From contig JBBRQD010000153.1 of assembly GCA_038227045.1 (NCBI GenBank), positions 1-11,643 of the forward strand: DNA of 11,643 nucleotides. The letters run 5' to 3'. The translations under genes and the position numbers were made by a program. The notes beneath the pieces were generated by a model. It was not told where the DNA came from, made no database searches, and saw only the letters and a program-made list of their open reading frames with translations. Of this stretch, positions 1-7,581 are shown piece after piece (position 1 is the stretch's first letter; the number at the start of each line of letters is the position of its first letter). This DNA comes from JANXLS01 sp038227045. Lineage in GTDB: Bacteria; Planctomycetota; SZUA-567; H5-PLA8.

Positions 1-1
1 A

Positions 2-121
2 TTCTCGCTTGCGGCGGGCGGCGTTGAACTTCGTTGGTCTCGCACGGCGTATCTTCCCAATACGCCTTTGCTCGACCGCCTCGTTCAACTTGCCCGGCGC
101 GGCGCGATAATGACGCTTTAG
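2..121 (+). CDS. Possible 3' end of an unidentified gene (partial)
   Basis: The frame starting at base 2 stays open for 39 codons and ends at TAG 119-121. The translation reads like ordinary protein, with alternating hydrophobic and charged residues and a helix-like LLDRLVQLARRG stretch near the end. Many codons are G/C-ending, as in the confirmed genes nearby. The gene's start lies outside the window, and the fragment is too short to assign a family. It would end about 130 bp before zwf on the same strand. It may be real, but a chance open frame in GC-rich DNA cannot be excluded. Confidence 0.3.
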   Translation, partial: FSLAAGGVELRWSRTAYLPNTPLLDRLVQLARRGAIMTL

Positions 122-198
122 AAACGCGCGGGTCAATAAGATCAAGCACGGCTCAGTTCGGCGTGGATTTCCCTGCGCGCATTCTCCTTAAATATGCG

Positions 199-227
199 TT
201 GAGATACACTGCGCGGTGCAGTAAAAG
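199..227 (+). promoter_or_regulatory. Candidate sigma70-type promoter of zwf with a dyad in the spacer
   Basis: TTGAGA (199-204) and TAAAAG (222-227) are separated by 17 nt. This is 5/6 and 4/6 matches to the -35 and -10 consensus. Transcription would start near 234, just ahead of the zwf ribosome binding site, giving a short leader. The spacer contains the dyad ACTGC (208-212) / GCAGT (218-222), which lies where a repressor could block polymerase. This is inference from sequence match only. Confidence 0.3.
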
Positions 228-240
228 TAGGGCTGATTTC

Positions 241-246
241 GGAGGT
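241..246 (+). promoter_or_regulatory. Ribosome binding site of zwf
   Basis: GGAGGT lies 4 nt before ATG 251 and matches the anti-Shine-Dalgarno sequence well. It decides the start of zwf in favour of 251 over the internal methionines at codons 7 and 28. Confidence 0.75.
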
Positions 247-250
247 TCTC

Positions 251-1876
251 ATGAACGCCAAGCGTGGAATGACGACAATTCTCAAACGCCCTCTTCCCAA
301 GGAACATTCGGCGCTCGCTGGAGCGGACGGCATGCGCGCCACGGACCCGCTGGCGATCGTCATTTTTGGCGCGTCCGGCGATCTGGCGCATCGCAAACTC
401 ATCCCGGCGTTGTTCCATTTGCACGCCGGCGGATTTATGCCGGAGCGGTTTGCGGTCGTCGGCTTTTCGCGCACGCCCATGTCCGACGACGCGTATCGCG
501 ACTCCGTCGTCAAATCGTTGCGCGAGGTTCTCGGCAAGGACGCCCCAAACGATCTCGCGAGCCACCCGGTCATACAGGCGCTGCATTATGTCGCCGGCAA
601 TAACGACGATCCAAAGTCGTTTGAGAATCTCAAAGCAAAGCTTCTCGAACTCGACACGGCCCGGCAGCTCGGCGGCAATCGCCTTTTTTATCTCTCGGTG
701 ACGCCTGCTTTTTTTCCAAAGATTATCCAGCAATTGGGCCATGCCGGTTTGATCGCCGACAAGTTTGGCAAGCCGTGGAGCCGCGTGATTATTGAGAAGC
801 CCTTTGGCCGCGACCTGGCCAGCGCGCAACAATTGAACAACGATATTTCGACCGTGCTGGATGAATCTCAAATCTACCGCATCGACCACTATCTGGGCAA
901 AGAAACCGTCCAGAACATCCTCAGCTTTCGGTTTGGCAACTCTATTTTCGAGCCGCTGTTCAACAACAAGTATGTCGAGCACGTACAGATCACCGTGGCC
1001 GAATCGCTGGGCATGGAAGGCAAGCGTGGCGCTTATTACGATACGGCTGGCGCCACGCGCGACATGCTGCAAAATCACCTGCTTCAATTGATGACCTTGG
1101 TGGCCATGGAGCCGCCGCCTGTTCTCGATGCGAATTCAATTCGCGGCGCGAAAGGCATGCTGCTGCGCGCGATCCAGCATTTCACCCCCGCCCTCGCAGC
1201 CAAAGACACCGTAAGAGGGCAATACGGGCCTGGTGTGAAAGAGGACGGGCAGCCTGTCGCAGGCTATCGGCAGGAGGAAAATGTCGCTGCCGATTCGCAA
1301 ACTGAAAGTTTCGTCGCTTTGAAATTAAAGATCGAAAACTGGCGCTGGGCCGGCGTTCCGTTTTATCTGCGCACGGGCAAGCGGCTGTCGGCGCGGCTGA
1401 GCGAAATTGCGGTGACGTTTAAGCGCCCGCCGATGAGTTTGTTCCAGCATAACAGAGAGTCCGACTACTGCCTGATGTCCGACGATCCAGTAACCAATCA
1501 ACTCCTCTTGCGCATCCAGCCCACGGAGGGCATTAGCCTCTCCATGGCCTGCAAACAGCCCGGCATGAAAATGGTGCTGGACGAAGTGGATATGGAGTTT
1601 TTATACGAAGGCGTTTTCGAGCAGCGCTCGCCCGAAGCGTACGAACGCCTGCTGCTGGATGCGATGCGCGGCGACGCCTCGCTCTTCACGCGCGTCGATG
1701 AAGTATTTCAAGCGTGGAGTTTCGTCAGTTCACTGCAAGAATCCTGGGCGAATCTGCCTCCGCCCATATACCCAAATTATACGCCCTTCACGGACGGTCC
1801 GGCCGATGCCGCGCGCTTGCTGAAAGCGGATGGTGCTTGCTGGCGGCCGATTCGCCCGCCGGAGCGCAAGGCGTAG
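251..1876 (+). CDS. zwf: Glucose-6-phosphate 1-dehydrogenase
   Basis: This enzyme oxidises glucose 6-phosphate to 6-phosphogluconolactone with NAD(P)+ and is the cytosolic entry step of the oxidative pentose phosphate (or Entner-Doudoroff) pathway. Of its 541 residues, the dinucleotide-binding motif GASGDLA is at 40-46 and EKPFG is at 182-186. The family signature RIDHYLGKE is at 210-218, with the catalytic-base His at 213. The C-terminal substrate-domain motif WAGVPFYLRTGKRL is at about 366-379. The protein is roughly 50 residues longer than the E. coli enzyme (491). The excess is mostly an N-terminal extension of about 30 residues, which the strong upstream RBS supports as translated. No pgl, gnd or edd gene is seen next to it, so zwf seems to stand alone here or belongs with genes left of the window. 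A strong palindromic terminator follows. The identification is firm. Confidence 0.97.
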   Translation: MNAKRGMTTILKRPLPKEHSALAGADGMRATDPLAIVIFGASGDLAHRKLIPALFHLHAGGFMPERFAVVGFSRTPMSDDAYRDSVVKSLREVLGKDAPNDLASHPVIQALHYVAGNNDDPKSFENLKAKLLELDTARQLGGNRLFYLSVTPAFFPKIIQQLGHAGLIADKFGKPWSRVIIEKPFGRDLASAQQLNNDISTVLDESQIYRIDHYLGKETVQNILSFRFGNSIFEPLFNNKYVEHVQITVAESLGMEGKRGAYYDTAGATRDMLQNHLLQLMTLVAMEPPPVLDANSIRGAKGMLLRAIQHFTPALAAKDTVRGQYGPGVKEDGQPVAGYRQEENVAADSQTESFVALKLKIENWRWAGVPFYLRTGKRLSARLSEIAVTFKRPPMSLFQHNRESDYCLMSDDPVTNQLLLRIQPTEGISLSMACKQPGMKMVLDEVDMEFLYEGVFEQRSPEAYERLLLDAMRGDASLFTRVDEVFQAWSFVSSLQESWANLPPPIYPNYTPFTDGPADAARLLKADGACWRPIRPPERKA

Positions 1877-1884
1877 CCTCCTTT

Positions 1885-2023
1885 AAAAAGTATCTCGCAC
1901 AAAACACCAAGAAGCACGAAGAGTATGTAAAATAGACGAAATGAACGATGAATGTTGAGACAATATAGGGATTAATTCTTTGTGCATCTTTGTGTTCTTC
2001 GTGCCTTTGTGCGAGAGTTTTTT
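1885..2023. terminator. Long inverted repeat, probable bidirectional terminator between zwf and the hydrolase gene
   Basis: CTCGCACAAA (1894-1903) is exactly complementary to TTTGTGCGAG (2006-2015). Inside these arms the pairing continues imperfectly between 1904-1922 (AAGAAGCACGAAG-type sequence) and about 1978-2005 (CTTTGTGTTCTTCGTGCC-type sequence), leaving a central region of about 55 nt. A T6 run (2018-2023) follows the stem on the plus strand. An A5 run (1885-1889), which reads as a U-run on the minus strand, sits on the other side. That arrangement suits termination of both converging genes. The CTTCGTG/CTTTGTG wording resembles dispersed repeats I associate with environmental genomes of the planctomycete kind, so it may also be a repeat family member. 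Confidence 0.5.
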
Positions 2024-2048
2024 GGGGCTGAACGGTTACCAATTACAT

Positions 2049-2067
2049 TACCATTTGGTAAATGGTA
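2049..2067. repeat. Small perfect palindrome just after the hydrolase stop codon
   Basis: TACCATTT (2049-2056) and AAATGGTA (2060-2067) are perfectly complementary across a 3-nt loop GGT. The palindrome ends one base before the minus-strand stop codon (2069-2071). The same TACCATTT/AAATGGTA pair forms part of the outer stem of the large hairpin at 2989-3096 on the other side of the gene, so this looks like a collapsed copy of that repeat. It could form an mRNA 3' hairpin, but there is no adjoining U-run. Confidence 0.55.
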
Positions 2068-2068
2068 C

Positions 2069-2947
2069 TTATTTCTTCAGCACTTTCGTTTTAAGCCAAT
2101 CGGCGCATTTGGCCTGCCATTCGGCCCACAATTCCCCTTTACCGCAGCCCAGGCCGTGTTCTCCTGTCGGCAGTTCGAGGAATTCGGCCTCGATGTTGTG
2201 TGCTTTCAGGGCTTCGTAAAACATGGCGCTGTTGGCGACGGGCACCACGTGATCCGTTGTCGAATGTACGACGAACGTGGGCGGCGTTTTCTCGGTAACT
2301 TGTTTTTCGTTCGATAACAATTCAATGTCCGCTTCGGATGGCGTCTTTCCGAGCAAATTGGCCCGCGATCCGCCGTGGCCTTTTTCGCCCATGGTTATGA
2401 CCGGGTAAACGAGCACCATGAAATCGGGACGGCAGCCGGCGCGGTCGATCGGATCGGCGGCTTTCGGATCGCCGTCGTCGAAATGCGTGCCGAGCGTCGA
2501 GGCGACGTGTCCGCCGGCGGAGAAACCCATCACGCCGATGCGTTTCGGATCCAATTTCAATTCTTCGGCGCGCGAGCGGACAATTCGCATTGCGCGCTGC
2601 GCGTCGAGAAGCGGCGCGGGGTGCCGGTATGGACTTACGCGATACTTAAGCACGATTCCCGCCACGCCTTGTTCATTGAGCCATTTGGCGACGTCGCTGC
2701 CTTCGTAGGTCATCATCAATCCGCCGTAGCCGCCACCCGGGCAGATCACGACAGCGGCGCCGTTGGCCTTGCCCTCCGGCGCAAGGTATACGGTCAATCC
2801 GGGCGTATCGGCCGGGCCGGCCCCTTTGGCGCCGGGAGCTCCATTCGGCCACAACGGTTCCTGTTTCGGTTCCGCCGCGACGATGGGTAAAATGTGCAAG
2901 GCGGCTGCTATGAGAATCGATACGGCGAGAGACTGGCTATGAGTCAC
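2069..2947 (-). CDS. Exported alpha/beta hydrolase (acetyl-xylan-esterase/BD-FAE-like)
   Basis: This is a 292-residue serine esterase-type protein. Residues 1-25 form a signal peptide ending in VAA, so it is probably periplasmic or secreted. The alpha/beta-hydrolase core shows the oxyanion segment CPGGGYGG (69-76) and the nucleophile elbow GFSAGG (141-146, Ser143). The likely acid is Asp232 in HSTTDHVVP, and the His is 264 in GEHGLG, so the triad is complete. This layout is typical of small carbohydrate esterases that remove acetyl or feruloyl groups from plant polysaccharides; the substrate itself is not visible. The start is GTG (complement of 2945-2947), supported by GGAGA 7 nt upstream. 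It is last in a minus-strand cluster and is separated from the methyltransferase gene by a large palindromic repeat. A smaller related palindrome lies just past its stop. The family is confident, the substrate uncertain. Confidence 0.9.
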   Translation of the reverse strand: MTHSQSLAVSILIAAALHILPIVAAEPKQEPLWPNGAPGAKGAGPADTPGLTVYLAPEGKANGAAVVICPGGGYGGLMMTYEGSDVAKWLNEQGVAGIVLKYRVSPYRHPAPLLDAQRAMRIVRSRAEELKLDPKRIGVMGFSAGGHVASTLGTHFDDGDPKAADPIDRAGCRPDFMVLVYPVITMGEKGHGGSRANLLGKTPSEADIELLSNEKQVTEKTPPTFVVHSTTDHVVPVANSAMFYEALKAHNIEAEFLELPTGEHGLGCGKGELWAEWQAKCADWLKTKVLKK

Positions 2948-2988
2948 GATACGTTCTCCAAAATATGATGTACACTAACCTACCGCTT

Positions 2989-3095
<107 letters not shown>

Positions 3096-3096
<1 letters not shown>

Positions 3097-4040
3097 CAGT
3101 TCTGCACCCGAAGTATCAGCCACCACTGCGGATTGACGCCGTCGAGGCGCACTTCCGTTACCGGCAATCCGCTGGCTGCGATCCATTGCCGCGCGAGGGG
3201 GATCAGATTGTAGAAGAGATCCCACGGGAACCAGGTGACTCCGATGAATTTATGCCAGTTGAAATGATCGAAGAGCAGGTATCCTCCCGGACGCACCAGC
3301 CGCACCGCATCGCCGACGATTTTCAAGAGTTCCGGCTTGCCGCGTTGATCGAGTCGTTGCGCCCCGGCGTCCTCCGCAAGCCACTCGATCATTTGACGTT
3401 CGCTTGGGAACCAGTCGATGGCCGTCGTATCCATCCCGCGCGGTTCCGACACCGCCGTTTGCAGAATATCGTTTACGGCGTGATGGAAACAGGCCACGTC
3501 AAGGCTGTGGGGCGGCAGATAATCCAGTGCTTTTTGCGCGTGGTCCTCGACGATCCGGATCGCCATCTTGAGATGGGCGATTTTGGGCCGAAGCTGGTTG
3601 CAGAGTTTGCGGTTGAGATTGATCGTTAGGTACTCCGCCGTTCCGCCACTGTGCGCTTCGGCGGCGAGAATTACGGGAACCGACGCGCCCACGCAGGGTT
3701 CGTAGATGCGAATCGCGCGCGGCAGTCCCAGCGCCCCAAAAACCTCGTAATATTGTGCAGCGAGCACCGCGTTGAGCACCGGCATGACGATGTCCAGCGG
3801 TTTCGGATCCTGCAATGCGCCCGCGACGCGATTCTCCAAATCGGGGATCGCCGCCAGTTCGCTCCGGCTCAGCGCGTCCAGACTCTGATGAATTGCCCCT
3901 TCGGAAATATCATGGGTGACACGGGCGACATTCCAAAGCGGTGTGGTTGGTTTGTTCAGCTTATTCGAATCCACGCGCGAGAGTTCCCCTATATATTGAT
4001 GTGGATTCTTAGTGGCCGCTCCCTTGCGGTCGCGGTTCAT
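3096..4040 (-). CDS. Class I SAM-dependent methyltransferase-like protein
   Basis: This is a 314-residue cytoplasmic protein without a signal peptide. A Rossmann-type methyltransferase core is recognisable. RIYEPCVGASVPV (111-123) matches motif I (E/DxGxG-like, SAM binding) and LTINLNR (138-144) matches the strand 2 region. DVACFHHAVNDIL (181-193) matches motif IV, and VRLVRPGGYLLFDHF (246-260) matches the conserved PGG turn and strand 5. The motif I glycine pattern and the strand-2 acidic residue (Asn141 here) are not canonical, so SAM binding is inferred. The N-terminal about 100 residues are helical and have no recognised domain. The acceptor substrate is unknown. The ATG start lies 12 nt after the upstream gene's stop, so the two are probably co-transcribed. 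No clear RBS precedes that ATG. GTG at codon 23 (complement of 3972-3974), preceded by AGGGGA, is an alternative start. Confidence 0.75.
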
Positions 4041-4052
4041 GCGCGCCCGGTA

Positions 4053-4853
4053 TTACTTGTTTCCATCGGCGGGGGGCTTGATGGGCGGTTTTTCCGGCGT
4101 CACGGGCGGCTTTTCCCGCTCCATCATATTGTCGTAGATTTTTTCAAACGGTTTGTAATTTTTATGCTTATAGACAAAAGTCTCCCAAAACGATTTGAAA
4201 TTCGCGTCGACTTTCACGCGAACGGCATCGTTCTTGATTCGTTCCACGACTATGTGCAACGCCGACCGGATTTCCTGCGCCGGCAATCCATAGAGGTAAT
4301 AGTAGCGGCCCAACTCATGCAATTTCGCTTGGGCGGCTTCTTCGGTGGCGGCCGCCGATGCCTCCACTTCAAGCGCCTTGATATGGATATCCGCTTTAGC
4401 GCGGAGTTTGGTTAATTCCGCTTTCTCTTTGTCCGACAATGGCGCAGGCGGTTGTTTGGGCGCGAACATGCCTTTTGGCGGATTATCCCTCCATCGGAAC
4501 GTGTTGAGTTTTTCGATTTCGGTTAAGTTAAGCTCCGTTTCCTGCGCGCTGGGACTCCCCGTCTTTTCCTTCGCGATGGGCGGTTTCTCCTGCACGATAA
4601 AACGAACGCTGACGACCGAGGCCCCATCTTGAGTCACGATGGAGCCGTTTTCCAGCCTCAGCGACAGGCTTCCTTCGGCGAACGAAAGCAATTGTCCTTT
4701 GTTCGTCTCGCCGCTTTTAAGCGTCACGTCAACGAGCGGCCCGACGGCGGAAACCGCGAGCCCGATGCGCGGGGTCTCCGCGGCAATGCAGCCCGGACTC
4801 AGCGAGGCCGCAACAAAAGCACACAGCCGGATATAGTGGGTTAGATGCTTCAT
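4053..4853 (-). CDS. Exported protein of unknown function with a small beta-domain and helical C-terminal half
   Basis: I do not recognise this 266-residue protein. Residues 1-25 are a signal peptide (cleavage probably after CIAA); the lone Cys22 in SPGC is a poor lipobox. Residues 41-86 alternate beta-strand-like segments (VDVTLKSGE, GQLLSFAEGSLSLRLENG, VVSVRFI), as in small Sm/SH3-like barrels. Residues 103-140 form a Pro-rich linker. Residues 139-245 are mostly helical and charged, with an aromatic YYYLYG patch (184-189) and FWETFVYKHKNYKPFEKIYD near the end. The tail (247-262) is Lys/Pro-rich (EKPP repeats). AAGGAAG sits about 7 nt before the ATG. The gene is first in the minus-strand cluster and is coupled to the methyltransferase gene. 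The periplasmic location is inferred from the signal peptide; no function can be assigned. Confidence 0.8.
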   Translation of the reverse strand: MKHLTHYIRLCAFVAASLSPGCIAAETPRIGLAVSAVGPLVDVTLKSGETNKGQLLSFAEGSLSLRLENGSIVTQDGASVVSVRFIVQEKPPIAKEKTGSPSAQETELNLTEIEKLNTFRWRDNPPKGMFAPKQPPAPLSDKEKAELTKLRAKADIHIKALEVEASAAATEEAAQAKLHELGRYYYLYGLPAQEIRSALHIVVERIKNDAVRVKVDANFKSFWETFVYKHKNYKPFEKIYDNMMEREKPPVTPEKPPIKPPADGNK

Positions 4854-4873
4854 TTTTTCGCTTCCTTGGCATT

Positions 4874-4901
4874 ACTATACCCGCAGGGTTGACTTGTTCA
4901 A
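4874..4901 (-). promoter_or_regulatory. Candidate promoter of the minus-strand cluster
   Basis: On the minus strand, TTGAAC (complement of 4896-4901) and TATAGT (complement of 4874-4879) are 16 nt apart, 5/6 matches to each consensus hexamer. Transcription would begin near 4867, right at the AAGGAAG ribosome binding site, leaving an unusually short leader. The position is reasonable for a divergent intergenic region, but this is unproven. Confidence 0.35.
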
Positions 4902-5014
4902 ACTCCTCCCCTTATAAATTTAGCTTTAGCGGCACTTGAACAAGGGGATGGGGATTGGCTTTGACTCGTGGCTAGGCCGGATAGAATTTGTGCAACGCGT
5001 TGTTTTTTCCACTC

Positions 5015-5042
5015 TTGACAGAACGTCTCCCATCGTTACGAT
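5015..5042 (+). promoter_or_regulatory. Candidate promoter of the HEAT-repeat gene
   Basis: A perfect TTGACA (5015-5020) is followed after 16 nt by TACGAT (5037-5042), which matches the -10 consensus at 4 of 6 positions. A T-rich stretch (TGTTTTTTCC, about 5001-5010) lies just upstream. The leader to the start codon would be about 95-100 nt. The rest of the 4854-5141 intergenic region contains only the opposing promoter; I see no RNA gene or repeat in it. Confidence 0.45.
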
Positions 5043-5147
5043 AGCCCTATTCAGACTGCTATTTCCAGATGTATTTTGGCTTCGCTTGGCCGGGCAAGTG
5101 CGCGCTGTGGCGGCGCTTGAATCTGTTCAATTAGGAAGAGGATGCTC

Positions 5148-7418
5148 ATGAACGAATCCGCTTACAAGAGTTTCCGCGTAGTTGCTTTGATGCTAACGCT
5201 GTCGGCCGCGTTTTTTGCATCGAGCCCCATGGCGCACGCCGAAGAAGATCCGGTGGCCGCGACCGAGAAACTGTTTCGCGAGGCCGTCGATTTTTACGAA
5301 CAGGGCAAGTACGCGCAGGCTCAGCAGAAGCTGAAGGCAGTCGAAGACAAGGACCCGCGCAATGCGCTGGTTGCGCGCCTGGTGGACGAAGCCGGCACAA
5401 AGGTCATCATTAAAATGATGGCCGACGTCCGCATGGGCACGGAACCCACGCGCATCTGGGAACAGTACCGCAAATACAATCTGGGAAAACTCGCCGACAA
5501 GGAACGCATGACGAAGATGTCGGCGCGCCTGGTCGATCCGAACACTAGCGAAGACGAACGCGCGCTTCTCTATCAGGAATTCGGCCGGATGGGCCACTAT
5601 GCCGTGCCGTTCCTTGCCAATCATTTGAAGGATGCCACCAACGTCACCGCGCGCAGTTACGCGCGCCTGGCTATCGCTCATATGGGCCAAAAGGCCACGC
5701 TGCCGATCATCACGCTGCTGGGTCACAAAGACCAGTTGATGCGCGAGAACGCGATTCTGGCTATCGGCGACCTGCTGCCGTCCGATGCGCGCGCCATCCC
5801 GGGCCTCAAGGCGCGAATCGAAGACCCGAAGGAATCGGATACCGCCAAGACGTACGCCAAGCGTATTTTGAAACGCTTGACCGGACTGGAAGAAGCCGCG
5901 TGGAAGCCGGCCGCTCAATATTATTACGATGCGGCCAACCGGTACTATCTCGATCGTCCGGGCGTGGCGGAAGAAGCGGAAGACATGACCGGCATGGTGT
6001 GGCATTTGAACGAAGCCGGCGACCTGTTATTTGTGCAATACCCGATGTGGGCGTGGAACGAACAGATGGCCGAAGAGTCGATTCTGAGCGGACTGACGAT
6101 CAATCCTGAAATGAACGAATTCTTCGCGCTCTGGGCGTGCAATGCGGCATCGCAGGCGTCGGAAGTCAAAGACCTGATCGATATTTCAAACGAGCAGCCC
6201 GTGCGCCACAATTTCTCGAAGGAAGAGAAAACCGAACTGGAAGAATGGGATAAAAAACTGGTCGACGCGCGCCGCATGATTGCCGCGGTTGGCAAGGAAC
6301 ACTGCAACGCGGCATTGAACAAGGTCCATGCCGACTTGAAAAAATATGCGGGCCACATCCGCCTGCCGGGTGTCGGCGGGGTGCTTGCCAAAGAAATGTT
6401 CATGATCGATCCGAAGGGCGATACCCTTATTGACGGCAGCGGCTTGATTGCCGGTTTGGACAGCAGCGAAATCGCTGTTCAATACGCCTGCGCCGTGACG
6501 CTCGCGAACATCAATCGCTTCCCGGCGCAGTGGGCCGGCAGCGAAAAAGTCGGCGGTCTTCTGGGACGCGGCGTCAGTGAAAACAAGGCGCTCGAAGTAC
6601 TGCTCGTCGATGAAGACTCCAACGCCGGGAATGAAATGGCTCAGCGCATCAAGGGACTGAACTACGGCGTGACGATCGCCACCAGCGGCCGTGGGGCGCT
6701 CACCGCGGCGCGCGCATTTCCGCCGAAAGACGTGATCATCATCGCCGAAAATCTCAAGCGCGATTTGAATGCGTACCAACTGCTTGAGGAACTGCGAGCG
6801 GACGCAACCACGCGTTATCTGCCATCGGGCATTCTCCATCAGCGCGCTCAACGCGAATTGATGCAGGCGCGTTTTGGTTCTGACGTCACGCTGATCGAAC
6901 GCGAGAGCACCGGCAACGATCTCAAGACGCCGGTCGATAAAATCGCCGATCAACGCGTGGCCACTTCCGCGAACAAGCGCAAGGCCCACGAAATTTCCGT
7001 GCTCTGCGCCACTACGCTCACCGCGGTCGATGCGAACGCGACGAACATCAAACTTAACGACGCGGTCGAACATGCGGTCAAGGCGATGATCGGCAGAAAA
7101 GACGATGTGCGCAATCCGTGCGCGGTGTTCCTGGGACGTGTCGAAGGCGGCGCGATGAAAGATGCCGCGGCCGAGGCATTGAAGCGCGTGTTTGAAGACG
7201 CGGCCAGCCCCGTCGAACTGCGCCGCAATGTTCTGCGCGCCTTGGGACGCGTCAAGATCGACGGCATGGAAGAGGTCTACGCAAAATCGCAGTCCGATCC
7301 GGATCAGGAGATCAAGGATATCGGAGCCGAAGCGTTTGGCCAGAAGTCGCGCGGTGGGAAGGCGATCTTCGATCTGATCAGTGCCAATCGCATCGACAAG
7401 GATAAGAAGGAAAAGTAA
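5148..7418 (+). CDS. Exported HEAT-repeat protein with an embedded degenerate receiver-like domain
   Basis: This is a 757-residue protein when started at ATG 5148, which has GAGG 6 nt upstream; ATG 5142, two codons earlier, is also possible. Residues 1-31 form a signal peptide ending in AHA, so it is probably periplasmic or envelope-associated. Residues 34-75 look like a tetratricopeptide-type helical pair. About 133-247 are HEAT-like helical repeats (ARSYARLAIAHMG, RENAILAIGDLLP), and HEAT-like helices recur at about 435-465 and 635-735. Between them, about 482-590 resembles a CheY-type receiver: LEVLLVDED (acidic pocket 488-490), then ATSGRGALTAARAFPPKDVIII. Alanine (533) stands where the phosphorylated Asp is expected. 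It is therefore probably a non-phosphorylatable protein-interaction module in a scaffold protein. It has its own promoter candidate and a strong terminator. No enzymatic function is evident. Confidence 0.85.
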   Translation: MNESAYKSFRVVALMLTLSAAFFASSPMAHAEEDPVAATEKLFREAVDFYEQGKYAQAQQKLKAVEDKDPRNALVARLVDEAGTKVIIKMMADVRMGTEPTRIWEQYRKYNLGKLADKERMTKMSARLVDPNTSEDERALLYQEFGRMGHYAVPFLANHLKDATNVTARSYARLAIAHMGQKATLPIITLLGHKDQLMRENAILAIGDLLPSDARAIPGLKARIEDPKESDTAKTYAKRILKRLTGLEEAAWKPAAQYYYDAANRYYLDRPGVAEEAEDMTGMVWHLNEAGDLLFVQYPMWAWNEQMAEESILSGLTINPEMNEFFALWACNAASQASEVKDLIDISNEQPVRHNFSKEEKTELEEWDKKLVDARRMIAAVGKEHCNAALNKVHADLKKYAGHIRLPGVGGVLAKEMFMIDPKGDTLIDGSGLIAGLDSSEIAVQYACAVTLANINRFPAQWAGSEKVGGLLGRGVSENKALEVLLVDEDSNAGNEMAQRIKGLNYGVTIATSGRGALTAARAFPPKDVIIIAENLKRDLNAYQLLEELRADATTRYLPSGILHQRAQRELMQARFGSDVTLIERESTGNDLKTPVDKIADQRVATSANKRKAHEISVLCATTLTAVDANATNIKLNDAVEHAVKAMIGRKDDVRNPCAVFLGRVEGGAMKDAAAEALKRVFEDAASPVELRRNVLRALGRVKIDGMEEVYAKSQSDPDQEIKDIGAEAFGQKSRGGKAIFDLISANRIDKDKKEK

Positions 7419-7442
7419 GCCGGGCAATCTCTGCCTTATACG

Positions 7443-7481
7443 ACCCCGTGCCGAACTCGAATCGGCACGGGGTGTTTTTTT
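7443..7481 (+). terminator. Rho-independent terminator of the HEAT-repeat gene
   Basis: A 12-bp perfect stem pairs ACCCCGTGCCGA (7443-7454) with TCGGCACGGGGT (7462-7473) across a 7-nt loop. It is followed by G and a run of seven T (7475-7481). The stem is GC-rich and begins 24 bases after the stop codon. Confidence 0.92.
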
Positions 7482-7581
7482 ACTTTCCTGTCTTCATCCG
7501 CCACGAAAGAAATCGCGCTTCAAAAATGCAGTGTCGAATTATCGGTGGAATCACGCGACATCATGCGGGTAACATACTGGC

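Noticed and set aside
188..1087. 299-codon minus-strand frame opposite zwf
   Set aside because: zwf is certain on the other strand, and the antisense product has no recognisable motifs.
4786..4794. Lipoprotein signal (SPGC) in the unknown exported protein
   Set aside because: Pro and Ser before the Gly-Cys do not fit the usual L-A/S-G/A-C lipobox. A standard signal peptidase I site after CIAA fits better.
4936..5151. 71-codon open frame in the divergent intergenic region
   Set aside because: It contains the promoter hexamers for the HEAT gene, has no RBS and runs into that gene's start region in another frame.
6186..7427. 413-codon open frame on the minus strand, antisense to the HEAT-repeat gene
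   Set aside because: It mirrors the codon pattern of the plus-strand gene, has low-complexity Arg/His/Asp-rich composition and no recognisable domain or RBS, so it is a GC-driven shadow.
7482..7581. Search for an Ada box upstream of ada
   Set aside because: No sequence resembling the E. coli Ada box or a clear promoter was seen in this 100-bp stretch. Ada boxes diverge between phyla, so absence is not informative.
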